Shown piece after piece: positions 44,440 through 53,444 of a DNA stretch of 64,000 bases; position 1 is the stretch's first letter; the number at the start of each line of letters is the position of its first letter. Origin of the DNA: CAVZCC01 sp963773765. GTDB lineage: Bacteria > Actinomycetota > Acidimicrobiia > Acidimicrobiales > Microtrichaceae. The stretch lies in assembly GCA_963773765.1 (NCBI GenBank), contig CAVZCC010000001.1:1302001-1366000 (forward strand), written 5' to 3'. The translations under genes were made by a program, and so were the position numbers. The notes under the pieces were generated by a model. That model was not told the origin of the DNA and searched no databases. It saw nothing but the letters and a program-made list of their open reading frames with translations.

Positions 44440-47400
44440 GTGGAAGGGCCCGCACTCATCCACCTGCTCGGCGTGGTCCGGACCGGTGACGGTCCCACCG
44501 CGACGGTCCTGGCCGGCGTCCAACCCCGCACGGTCCTGGTCTTCGCCGCGCTCCGCCCCGGCCGGCCGGTGACCGCGGAGGAACTGGCAGAGGTGCTGTG
44601 GCCGGACGGGCCGGGACGCCACTGGAACGGTGCCCTCCGCGGGGTCATCAGCAAGGTCCGGGCCTTCCTGGCCCCGCTCGGCCCGTCGGCGCCCCGACTG
44701 GACAACGTCGGCCACGGGTACTGCTTCACCGGTGCCGCTGCGGGCGTGGACGTGCACCGGGCCCGGGCCGACCTCGCCGAGGCCGAACGGTGCCTGGCCG
44801 AGGGGTCCGCCGCGGCTGCGGAGGCGGCGGCGGGGCGGGCGGTCGGGCTGCTCGACGCGCCGCTCCTGCCCGACCTGGACGGCCACTGGCTGGACCACCA
44901 CCGGTCCGAACTCACCCAGGACCTCCTCCGGGCCCTGCGGGCGGGCGCGGCCGCGGCGTCGGCCTGCGGCCACCATGACCACGCGGTGCGACTGGCCGCG
45001 ACCGCGGTCGAGCGGGACCGCTACGACGAGCCGAGCCACCGGAGCCTGATGGAGGCCCACCGCGTCGGCGGGAACCGGGCCGCCGCACTCCGGGCCTACG
45101 GCGCCTGCCGCACGATGCTGGCCGACGAACTGGGTGTCCCCCCCTCGGAGGAGACCGAGCGGGCCTACCTCCGGCTGCTGGACACGGAGGCCCGGCCGGT
45201 CTCCCCGGCCGACCGACGACCGTCCCCGGCCGACGTCACCGCCCCGTGGTTGGCCGACCGCACCTTCGTGGGACGGGAGCCCGAACTGGCCCGGCTGCTG
45301 GGGGCCTGGGCCGCGGCACGCGGGGGACGACGCCAGATCGTGCTCGTCCGGGGCGACGCCGGTGCGGGCAAGACCCGGTTGTCCATGGAGGCCGTGCGCC
45401 GATCCGATCCCGGCCACGTCCTCTACGGGCGGGCCAGCCCCGAGCAGGCCATCGCCTTCGAGCCCTTCACGGAGGCGATCGGCCGCCACATGGCACAGCT
45501 GGACGACGACGGCCTGGCCCGCCTGGTGGGTTCCGACGGGCCGGAACTGGCGGGCGTCATCCCCGCCATCGCCGACCGCTGCGGCGTCGACCCGGCCGTC
45601 CGGGCCGACGGCGACCCCCGACCCGCGCGCTGGAGGCCGTCCGCTCCGTCATGGGCCGGATCACCACCGACCCGACCATCCTGGTCATCGACGACCTGCA
45701 CTGGGCCGACGCCTCGACCCTCCTGCTGCTCCGCCACCTCCTGCGGGTGCTCGACACCGCCCGGCTCCTGGTCATCGCCACCTTCCGGGACGACGAGGTG
45801 CCCGACCCGGCGCTGGCCGAGGCGCTCACGCACCTCCACCGCATGGACGGGTGCCACACGCTGCGCCTGGGCGGGTTGGACCCGGACCAGGTGACCGAGC
45901 TGCTGGCCGGAGCCGAGATCCCCGACGCCGCCGCCATGGGGCGAGTGCTGCACGAGCGCACGGGTGGCAACCCCTTCTACCTCGGCCAGGTCCTGTCCGC
46001 CGCCGACGAGCGGCCCGACTCGTTCGACCCCTTCAACGTGCCGGACACCGTGAGCGAGCTGGTCCGGCACCGCGTCGTCATGCTCCCGAACGACGCCCGT
46101 GACGTCCTGGCCCTGGCCGCCACCATCGGGACCACCGTGCGGCGGGACGTGCTGACCGAGGCCATGCGGATCGACGGGTGCCGGCCCGCGGCCGTCGACG
46201 TCCTGGTGGACCGGCACCTGCTGCTGGAGGTCGACCCCGACGCCTTCGCGTTCACCCACGCCCTGGCCCGGGACGCGGTGTACGGCCAGCTGCCCCGGAC
46301 CCGCCGCCGCCGCCTCCACCTCACGGTGGCCGGTGCCGTGGCCGCCGTGGGTGGGTCCTCCGTGGACTGGGCCGCCACCCTGTCGCACCACTACCTCCTG
46401 GCCGACGACCCGGCCCACGCCCGGGAGGTCGTCGACGCCACCGTGCGCGCGGCGGACCATTCGCTGGACGTGCTGGCCTACGAGCGCGCGATCGAGCAGT
46501 ACACCAGTGCCGTCACCACGCTCGAGCGGTTCGCGCTGGAGGACGCCAGGACCGCGAGGATCCACCTGGGACTGGGGGCGGCACACCGGCGGGTCGGGGC
46601 TCCGGCCGCGGCCAGGGCGGCCCTGGAGACGGCGGTCGCCCTGGCGCGGGCCCCCGGCCAGGAGCGCGTGTTCGCGGAGGCCGTCCTGGAGCTGGTGGCC
46701 AAGGGTGGACGGGGCGTGGCGATGGACATGGCCGACCCCGACCGGGCCGACCTGCTGGCGGAGGCCGCAGACAGGTTGGACGAGGGCGACCAGGCGCTCC
46801 GGGTGTCCGTGCTGGCCGAGCAGGCCCTGGCGCTGCTGCTCACCGACCAGGTCGACCGCCGCCACGCCGCGGCCGCCTCGGCCCACGCCGCCGCGATGGC
46901 CACCGACCGACCCGAGGTCGTGGCCCGGGGCGTGGTGGCACACCGGCTGTTGCTGGCCCGGCCCGACGGGGCGGCGGCGCGGCTGGCCCACACCCACCAG
47001 CTGGTGGGCGCGCACCGCCACCACGTCGAACCCGAACAGCTGGCCCGGATCCACATGTGGCGCCTCACGGACTGCTTCGAACTGGGCGACCGGGTCGGGG
47101 TGGACCGCGAGCTGGCCGCGTTGGTCGACCAGGCCGGTGCCCTGGGCCAGCCCTACTGGCTCTGGTTGGCCCAGACCTGGCAGGCGCTCCAGGCCTGGGT
47201 GGACGGTGACGACGCGGCGGCGGACGACCTGGCGGTGGCCGCCCTCGACCACGTGGTCGGCCTGGACCACCCGGAGACGATGCTGGCCTACGGCCTCCAA
47301 CTGGTCGGCTTCCGGCTCCAGGAGGGCCGGGGGGCCGAGATCGTGGACCTGTTGGCCGGCGCAGCCGCGGACCACCCGGCCGTGCCCGCCATGCGGTGCG

Positions 47401-47828
47401 GCCTGGCCCTCGCCCTGGCCCAGGCCGGGGAGGAGGTCCGGGCCGGGGAGCACCTGGCGGCCCTGTCGGCCGACGGGTTCGCCGCCATCCCCGACGACAG
47501 CAACTGGGCCGTGAGCATGGCCAGCCTGGCCGAGACCACCTGCCTCCTCGGCGACGACGGGGTCGCGGCCCGGCTGTCCGCCATGCTCCGGCCCTACCGT
47601 GACAGGTTCGTGGTGGTGAGCGCCTTCGGGGCCGGCGGCGGCTGCTGGGGGCCCTACTCGGGAACCCTCGGAGCCCTCCGCGCCTGCATGGGTGACCGGG
47701 ACGGCGCCCGGGCGGACCTGGACCACGCCCTGGCCGCGGTCACCGCGTTCGGCTCACCGCCCATGGTCCGGCGCGTGGCGGCCCAACGCGACGCCCTGGC
47801 GGAGCCGGTCCCACAACCGGGGCAGTGA
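44440..47828 (+). CDS. SARP/AfsR-like regulator with BTAD and AAA ATPase domains, one frameshift
   Basis: Reconstructed 1,129 residues from GTG 44440 (GTG 44410 also in frame). An OmpR-like winged helix (about 40-98; VTAEELAEVLWPDG...LDNVGHGYCF) is followed by a bacterial transcriptional activation domain (about 100-250; VDVHRARADLAEAERCLAEG). The ATPase has Walker A GDAGAGKTRL (about 305-314) and Walker B TILVIDDLHWADAST, then a long helical TPR-like region to the end. There is no LuxR helix-turn-helix at the C-terminus. A frame change near 45612 lies in a C-run (GACCCCCGACC); one more C restores PTRALEAVRSVMG. Such proteins activate secondary-metabolite or stress genes in an ATP-dependent way. 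Its target is unknown. Confidence 0.83.
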
Positions 47829-47845
47829 CCGGCCCGGGCGGCCGG
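47829..47845. terminator. Short GC-rich hairpin between convergent genes
   Basis: CCGGCC-CGGGC-GGCCGG forms a perfect 6-bp stem right after the regulator stop and 7 nt before the convergent stop at 47853. A probable shared terminator. Confidence 0.45.
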
Positions 47846-47852
47846 GGACCGC

Positions 47853-48170
47853 TCAGAGCCCTTCGACCTCCGACACCAGGACGGAACTGACCAAGGTGGC
47901 CATGGGCGTCGCCTCCGCGGTGGCGACGCCCCAGAACGCCTGCCACTCCGCGTCGGCCTGGAGCTTGTCCACGAAGGTGCCGTAGGACGTCATGTCGTCG
48001 AACTCGGTGGTGTAGGCGACGGTGTTGGGGGTCCCACCCACCACCGTGTTCCAGACCGAGACCCGGGCACCCAGGCGCTCGTGGATCTTCTTGGCCGCGC
48101 CGACACCGGCGACGAAGTCCGCGGACCGGCCCGGCCCCGGCTGCCAGACGTTCATGCTCACGATGGTCAT
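47853..48170 (-). CDS. Small ferredoxin-like-fold (NIPSNAP/DUF6854-like) protein
   Basis: 105 residues from ATG 48170 with a clear GGAG site. MTIVSMNVWQPGPGRSADFV, KIHERLGARVSVWNTVVGG and VAYTTEFDDMTSYGTFVDKL follow the layout of dimeric alpha-beta barrel proteins of the NIPSNAP/EthD type, which are small, soluble and often of unknown substrate. DAEWQAFWGVATAEA is the usual 'distance-from-diagonal' helix. Its divergent neighbour has the same general fold, and the two share a spacer with an 18-bp dyad, suggesting joint control. Confidence 0.65.
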   Translation of the reverse strand: MTIVSMNVWQPGPGRSADFVAGVGAAKKIHERLGARVSVWNTVVGGTPNTVAYTTEFDDMTSYGTFVDKLQADAEWQAFWGVATAEATPMATLVSSVLVSEVEGL

Positions 48171-48230
48171 GGTGTGCTCCTCACCTGTGGGACGGTGCAT
48201 CCGTCGCCGGTCACACACTGCGCAGGCGAC

Positions 48231-48280
48231 CGCGAACCGAACGCGAGCCGGGCGCCACCCCCGCTCGCGATCGGTTCGCG
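48231..48280. promoter_or_regulatory. Near-perfect 18-bp inverted repeat in divergent promoter region
   Basis: CGCGAACCGAACGCGAGC (48231-48248) pairs with GCTCGCGATCGGTTCGCG (48263-48280): 17 of 18 positions match, with a 14-nt spacer. It lies between the divergent starts at 48170 and 48340. The right arm ends 9 nt before a TAGCGT -10-like element (48290-48295), so a bound dimer or tetramer would cover the -35 area of the plus-strand gene. It is long enough to be either an operator or an RNA hairpin. Confidence 0.6.
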
Positions 48281-48289
48281 CCCGGTCCC

Positions 48290-48295
48290 TAGCGT
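48290..48295 (+). promoter_or_regulatory. -10-like element TAGCGT
   Basis: TAGCGT lies 44 nt ahead of ATG 48340. Similar TA-containing hexamers (TAGTGT before 57542, TACGGT before 52791) are the most A/T-rich points upstream of other genes here. No clear -35 partner is seen; the dyad occupies that position. Confidence 0.3.
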
Positions 48296-48339
48296 TGGAC
48301 CCGGCACCCACACGGGGTGCCACGGGAGAGGAGCCATCC

Positions 48340-48966
48340 ATGTACCTGTACACACGACGCCTGCTGCTGACATCTGCGGCCGGCGCGGAATGGGCCACCA
48401 GGATCTGCGAGGCCGGGACCAAGGTCGGCGGCGTGGAGATCAACGTCTGGGGCAGCATCTGGGGACCCGCCTACGGGACCATCACCTGGACGGCCTGGCA
48501 CGCGGACCTGGCCTCGCTGGAGACGTGGGGCGACACGCTCAACGGGGATGCCGGCTTCCAGGGCGTCATCGCCGAGGGCGCCGAACTGGTCCAGGGCAGC
48601 GTGGACGACGGCCTGCTGCAGGTCGTCTCCGGCGACCCCGACCCGGACGCGAACGACCAGTACGTGACCGGTGTGGCCGCAGTGTGCGCAGGCGGCAACA
48701 TCGAGCGGGCCATGACCGCCGGCGTGGAGCTGGCCGAGGCCGCCGCCAAGGTCACCGGGCGGCCCACCATGTTCGTCCGGAGCGTGACCGGACCCTACGG
48801 CGGCGTCGGGTGGCTCACCGGCCACGGGACCATCGCCGACGTGGAGGCCGGCCAGGACGCGATGGCCGCCGACCCGGGATGGCTCAAGCTGGTGGACAGC
48901 ACCGGCGGCGCCTTCGTGGAGGATGCGTCGATCACCGTGTCCACGCTCTACCGCAAGATCGCCTGA
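48340..48966 (+). CDS. Dimeric alpha-beta-barrel-like protein, two-repeat (NIPSNAP-like)
   Basis: 208 residues from ATG 48340, with GGGAGAGGAG ahead. MYLYTRRLLLTSAAGAEWAT, INVWGSIWGPAYGTITWTAW and LNGDAGFQGVIAEGAEL resemble one ferredoxin-like repeat. The second half (AMTAGVELAEAAAKVTGRPT...GWLTGHGTIADVEAGQDAM...GWLKLVDSTGGAF) repeats the scheme. No catalytic motif is recognisable. The protein is divergent from, and probably distantly related to, the 105-residue protein at 47853-48170. Confidence 0.6.
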   Translation: MYLYTRRLLLTSAAGAEWATRICEAGTKVGGVEINVWGSIWGPAYGTITWTAWHADLASLETWGDTLNGDAGFQGVIAEGAELVQGSVDDGLLQVVSGDPDPDANDQYVTGVAAVCAGGNIERAMTAGVELAEAAAKVTGRPTMFVRSVTGPYGGVGWLTGHGTIADVEAGQDAMAADPGWLKLVDSTGGAFVEDASITVSTLYRKIA

Positions 48967-49003
48967 CCGGCACCGCCCTGGGAGAGGACCCCCAGCGAAT
49001 GGA

Positions 49004-49037
49004 CCTGTGGGCGGCCGACCATCCGGCCGCCCACAGG
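49004..49037. terminator. Strong hairpin terminator
   Basis: CCTGTGGGCGGCCG and CGGCCGCCCACAGG make a perfect 14-bp stem with a 6-nt loop, in the 148-nt spacer between the convergent stops at 48966 and 49115. No U-tract follows on either strand. Confidence 0.8.
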
Positions 49038-49114
49038 CTGCAACCGCCGGGCGCAGGGCCTGACCCGGGCGTCACGCCGGCGGTCACCGACGACGGGACA
49101 GCCCGACGAGCGGG

Positions 49115-49672
49115 TCAGCCGAACGAGACCGTCGGCGGCCCGGTGTTGGCAGCGGGGGCCTCGTAGAACTCGCCCTTGGCCACGCCGGACATGCCGACGA
49201 ACAGCGACCAGGGGATGGTCACCATGGTGCGGTTCAGGGTGGAGCAGGCGTCGTTGTAGTACTGGCGGGAGAACGCCAGCTGGTCCTCGGTCCGGGCCAG
49301 TTCGGTCTGCAGCGACAGGAAGTTGGTCGACGCCTTCAGGTCCGGGTACTGCTCGGCCACCGCGAACAGGTTGGCCAGGGCCTGGCGCATCTGGCCGTCG
49401 GCCGCGGCCTTCTCCCCCACCGTGTTGGCGGACTGGGCCGCGGCCCGGGCCCGGGTCACCGACTCGAGCGTCTCGCGCTCGTGGGTCATGTAGCCCTTGA
49501 CGGTCTCGACCAGGTTGGGGATGAGCTCGGCCCGGCGCGTCAGTTGCACGTCGATGCCGGCCATGGCCTCGTCCACCAGCACCCGTTGGCTGCGCAGGCG
49601 GTTGAGCCCGGTGACGACCACCAGGCCGATCACGAGCACGAGCACCACGATGACGACGATGGCGATCAGCAT
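49115..49672 (-). CDS. lemA: LemA family protein
   Basis: 185 residues. An N-terminal TM (MLIAIVVIVVLVLVIGLVVV) is followed by the LemA helical domain: GLNRLRSQRVLVDEAMAGID, VQLTRRAELIPNLVETVKGY, QYPDLKASTNFLSLQTELAR and AFSRQYYNDACSTLN are the conserved blocks. Membrane-anchored, function poorly known. Its gene commonly sits beside a DUF2207/TPM-type membrane protein, as here: the DUF2207 gene ends 55 nt upstream on the same strand, so the two are probably one operon. Confidence 0.9.
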   Translation of the reverse strand: MLIAIVVIVVLVLVIGLVVVTGLNRLRSQRVLVDEAMAGIDVQLTRRAELIPNLVETVKGYMTHERETLESVTRARAAAQSANTVGEKAAADGQMRQALANLFAVAEQYPDLKASTNFLSLQTELARTEDQLAFSRQYYNDACSTLNRTMVTIPWSLFVGMSGVAKGEFYEAPAANTGPPTVSFG

Positions 49673-49727
49673 GTCGGTCTCCTGTCCGGTGCGGGACGCA
49701 CCACGGTTGGGCGGGGGGCGGTCGGAC

Positions 49728-51446
49728 TCACCATGACCCACCGCCGCCGCCACCGCCGCCGGACCCGCCGGAGAACCCGCCGCCGCCCCCGGACGAGGAC
49801 TGCGACGCGGCGTAGGTGGCGGAGGCCGACGTGATGGCCGAGTTGAACGACTGGGTCATGGCATGGCTGGAGAAGTGGTTGGTGGGCGAGCCCGACCAGT
49901 ACAACCACGGGACCACCGGCAGGGCCACGCCCTGGGCCTCGTAGCGGCGGGCCCAGGCGTCGGCGGAGCCGAACACCAGCGCCCACGAGAGGTACCGGGG
50001 GAACCAGTCCATGTGGGCTGCGGCGTCGAAGCGCGACTCCGCGGAGTCGGTGGTGAGGAACCGGGCGAACCCGCCGGCCCGGGACCACAGGTCGCGGCCC
50101 TCCGGGGTGTGCTTGGTCCCGGTGGCCGGGTCCAGCATCACGCCGAGGGCGACGAAGGCGAACACGGCCGATCCGGTGAGCAGCGGCCAGAGCACCCATC
50201 CCGAGTCGGAGAAGAAGTAGATGCCGACCATGACCGCCACCCCGACGACCGACAGCCAACCCAGCACCTTGGCCCACACGCCGGGGCCGGACGTGCGCAG
50301 GTACCGCCCGGACTCGGCCTCGATGTGCTCCTGCAGCGCCTCCTGGGCCTGGGCGACCCGCTCCCCCGCCGTCGTGGTGGCCGACACCAGGAACGACTCG
50401 CCGGCGGCGTCCAGGCGCAGCTTGGACAGGACCGCGGCCTCTCCGGCCGACACCGGCGCCGTGGCCGGGTCGACCAGCAGGTGGACCCGCCACGAGTCGT
50501 CGTCGCCCTCCAGGCGGACCACGCCCCGCTCCCCCAGGTCGTAGAGGGTGGCCTGCAGGTCGTCATCGGACGCGGACTCGTTGACCACCCGCGCCCCGAG
50601 GGCGGGCGGGATCCCGGCGGGGGGCTCGAACAGGACCGGGAACCCGGGACGGGGTTCCCGCGTGGCCAGGATGAAGTACAGCCCCAGGGCGGCGGCCACG
50701 ATCCCGGCCCCGATCGACCACAGGGTGGTGGACGAGAACCGGCCCCCGGCCGGGGGTGGCGGCAGCGAGTCCGCCGCGAACGCCACCCGGACCGTGACCG
50801 GCGTGAACGGCTCCAGCGGCCCGGTGACCACACGCATGCTGCGACCCTCGATCGAGGCCGTACACGGGGTGTCCTCGCCCTGCACGCACTCGGCCCGCAG
50901 GGCGTCAGCGGGCAGGGCGGCCGTCACGGACACGGCGTCCATGGGCATCTGCCAGCCGCTGCCCACCACGTCCCACCACCACACGGTCTCGCCCTTGCGG
51001 CCGGGTTCCAGGGCGTCGGTCGTGGTGGAGCGGATGACGTAGTCGTTCACGCCCATCGTGACGAAGCGGTCGGGCGAGCCGATCCGGAGGTTCTCGGTGC
51101 CCCGGGCTGACGCCACCCACTCGAAGGGCTCGGCCTGGCCGTCCCGGGTGACCGACACGTCGGTGACCGGGTGGGAGACGCCGTTGCGGCGGGGGTCCGC
51201 CGTGTCGAAGATGCGGAAGATGCCGTGCTTGGCCGGGGGGAGGTCGACCGAGATGGCCTCCTCGGTGCGCAGGGTGCCGTCCGCCGACAGGTCCATGGTG
51301 GCGGCGTAGTTGGTGATGCGGGCCGTCTCGTCGGTCTCCTGCAGGGTGCTCAGCGGCTCGAGCAGGAACACGGCGAGCACGCTCCCCAGCACCAGGAGGC
51401 GGAAGAACCACACGCCGATGGTGCGGCCGAGGCTGCGCGGCTTCAC
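49728..51446 (-). CDS. DUF2207 membrane protein with Gly/Ser-rich C-terminus
   Basis: 572 residues. TM1 is at about 11-30; a long extracytoplasmic DUF2207 domain follows (ITNYAATMDLSADGTLRTEE, KHGIFRIFDTADPRRNGVS), then TM2 (about 245-262), a cytoplasmic segment with PPALGARVVNESASDDDLQA and LYDLGERGVVRLEGDDDSW (winged-helix-like), and two more TM (about 390-440). The tail has FARFLTTDSAESRFDAA, FPRYLSWALVFGSADAWARR and a final Gly/Ser run (GGGGGFSGGSGGGG). This is the standard layout of the family, which acts with LemA in the membrane by an unknown mechanism. Confidence 0.87.
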   Translation of the reverse strand: MKPRSLGRTIGVWFFRLLVLGSVLAVFLLEPLSTLQETDETARITNYAATMDLSADGTLRTEEAISVDLPPAKHGIFRIFDTADPRRNGVSHPVTDVSVTRDGQAEPFEWVASARGTENLRIGSPDRFVTMGVNDYVIRSTTTDALEPGRKGETVWWWDVVGSGWQMPMDAVSVTAALPADALRAECVQGEDTPCTASIEGRSMRVVTGPLEPFTPVTVRVAFAADSLPPPPAGGRFSSTTLWSIGAGIVAAALGLYFILATREPRPGFPVLFEPPAGIPPALGARVVNESASDDDLQATLYDLGERGVVRLEGDDDSWRVHLLVDPATAPVSAGEAAVLSKLRLDAAGESFLVSATTTAGERVAQAQEALQEHIEAESGRYLRTSGPGVWAKVLGWLSVVGVAVMVGIYFFSDSGWVLWPLLTGSAVFAFVALGVMLDPATGTKHTPEGRDLWSRAGGFARFLTTDSAESRFDAAAHMDWFPRYLSWALVFGSADAWARRYEAQGVALPVVPWLYWSGSPTNHFSSHAMTQSFNSAITSASATYAASQSSSGGGGGFSGGSGGGGGGGGSW

Positions 51447-51540
51447 GATCGGTCCCGGGGATGCACTCCCAAAACGCTAACGGGGTCGGTCCCCGTTTCC
51501 GCGGACGGGCCCCGATCGACCGCCCCGGGCCGTGGACCGC

Positions 51541-52696
51541 TCAGGCGTTGGGGGGCAGGTCCGAACCGACGCCGCGGCGACGGATGCGCACCAGGTCCCG
51601 GCCGGCGTCCCCGTCGGCCGCGCCGACGGCCGGGGCGACCCGGTCCCCGGGGTGGGACCGTCCGTCCCCGCGGGGGTCCGACGGGAGCTCCAGCGGCTCG
51701 AAGCCCCAGTCGTCGAGCAACTGCAGGTCCGCGTTGGCGGCCTGGCCCTCCGTGGTGAGGTAGTCCCCCACGAAGATGGAGTTGGCCATCTCCAGCGCGA
51801 GGCCCTGAACGGTCCGCAGGTGCACCTCTCGTCCGCCTGCGATGCGGATCTCGGTGGTCGGGAACAGGAACCGGTAGAGGGCCAGGATGCGCAGGCACCG
51901 CTGCGGGGTGAGCTCCCACCGCCCGGCCATCGGGGTGCCGTCCACGGGGATCAGGAAGTTGATGGGCACCGAGTCGGGGTCCAGCGCCCGCAGGGCGAAC
52001 CCCACGTCCACGATGTCCTCGTCGGTCTCACCCATGCCGAACAGGGCCCCCGAGCACGGCGACAGCCCGGCGTGCTTGGCCGCCTCCACCGTGGCCACCC
52101 GGTCCTCGAACCCGTGGGTCTCGCAGATGTCGCCGTAGTGGGCCTCGGAGGTGTTGAGGTTGTGGTTGTAGGCGAACACGCCGGCATCGGCCAGCCGCTC
52201 TGCCTGGCCGTCGCCCAGCAGGCCCAGGCACGCGCAGACCTCCAGTCCGGGGTGGGCGTCCTTGACCGCCAGCACGGCGTCGGCCACCTGCTCCACCTCG
52301 TTGTCGGACGGCCCGCGGCCGCTGGCCACCAGGCACACCCGGGCCGCACCCGCCTGCACGGCCCGCGACGCGGCGTCGGCCACGACGTCGGCGCCGACGG
52401 TGCGGTAGGTCATGATCCCGGCCTCGGACCCACGGCGCTGCGAGCAGTAGTGGCAGTCCTCCGGGCACAGGCCCGACTTGAGGTTGACCAGGAAGTTCAT
52501 CTTCACGGTGTTGCCGAACGCGGCACGCCGGAGGCGGCCGGCCTGGGTGACCGCCGCCATCGTGTCGGCGTCGGGCAGGCGCAGGACCGCCAGGCGCGTC
52601 CTGGCGGGTGGGGGCCTCCCCGGCCGTGGCCGCGGACCGGCACCGGTCCAGCAACCCGGCCACGTCGGTCCCTGTGTGGTCGATCGTGTCACTCAC
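51541..52696 (-). CDS. bioB: Biotin synthase, with early frameshift and C-terminal extension
   Basis: Reconstructed 384 residues. The radical-SAM cluster motif is LCPEDCHYCSQ; also seen are NFLVNLKSGL, RVCLVASGRGP, VCACLGLLGDGQAERL, YNHNLNTSEAHYGDI, CSGALFGMGETDEDIVD, LIPVDGTPM and IRIAGGREVHLR (cluster-ligand Arg). It inserts sulfur into dethiobiotin. The likely start is GTG 52696 (VSDTIDHTGTDVAGLLDRC); a single extra base near 52598 separates that frame from RQDALAVLRLPDADTMAAV. After the usual end the protein continues about 50 residues, charged and Gly-rich. No other biotin gene is nearby. Confidence 0.9.
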
Positions 52697-52790
52697 GGCC
52701 GGAATGCTGGCACACCGGAACGGCCGCGACGGAGTCGGCGGGCTCCCGACCTCGCTACGGTTCGGCCCACCCGCCCAGGAGGAAGCGCCC

Positions 52791-53444
52791 ATGCCACGGC
52801 TCCGACAAGTCCCCCGATCCGATGTCCACCCCGTGGGCGAACTGCTGTACGGGATGCTGTTCGGTGACCGCGACCCGGTCGCCGAGCCCGGCACGGCCAG
52901 CGGCACCCCGGGCAACTGGTGGACGGTCTTCGCGCTGGTGCCCGACGCGTTCGACCACACCACCACCGGGTTCCAGTTCTACCGGTCGCCCGACCGGCTC
53001 CTGGACCCGAAGCTGCGGGAGCTGGGGCAGACCCGGACCGGATGGGCCCGCGGGTCGCAGTTCGTGTTCTCGCAGCACTGCAAGGCGTCCCGCGACGTCG
53101 GCCTGACCGACGAGCAGGTGGACGCCATCCCCCACTGGCAGGTGGCGGACTGCTTCTCCCCGGTGGAACGCGCCGTCCTGGCCTACACCGACTGCCTGGT
53201 CCTGCAGGGTGGCCGCGTGCCCGACGGCGTGTTCGCCGCCCTCCAGACGGAGCTGTCCGACGAGGAGATCCTGGAGCTCACCTACATCACCACCACCTAC
53301 GAGATGCACGCCACCATGAGCCGGGCCCTGCGCCTGGAGTACGACGACGTGGACGACCCCGTGGTGGAGGTGCCCGACCTCGACGGCAACTTCGCGGGAC
53401 TGGACGTGATGGCGGTGGTGGACGAGCCGGACACCGGATCGTGA
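52791..53444 (+). CDS. Carboxymuconolactone decarboxylase-like (AhpD-fold) protein
   Basis: 217 residues from ATG 52791, with an excellent AGGAGGA site. VPDAFDHTTTGFQFYRSPDR, LRELGQTRTGWARGSQFVFS and the QHCKASRDVGLTDEQVDAI motif match the CMD family. It has a single Cys rather than the CxxC of AhpD, so a decarboxylase/isomerase-like or structural role fits better than peroxide reduction. VERAVLAYTDCLVLQGGRVP and TYITTTYEMHATMSRALRLE follow. Its stop overlaps the GTG of the ATP-grasp gene (GTGA), implying coupled translation. Confidence 0.78.
   Translation: MPRLRQVPRSDVHPVGELLYGMLFGDRDPVAEPGTASGTPGNWWTVFALVPDAFDHTTTGFQFYRSPDRLLDPKLRELGQTRTGWARGSQFVFSQHCKASRDVGLTDEQVDAIPHWQVADCFSPVERAVLAYTDCLVLQGGRVPDGVFAALQTELSDEEILELTYITTTYEMHATMSRALRLEYDDVDDPVVEVPDLDGNFAGLDVMAVVDEPDTGS

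Noticed and set aside
45423..47726. A 767-codon minus-strand frame opposite the SARP regulator
   Set aside because: A GC-rich antisense frame with His/Gly/Arg bias and no recognisable fold; the plus strand carries Walker motifs and a continuous TPR-like region.
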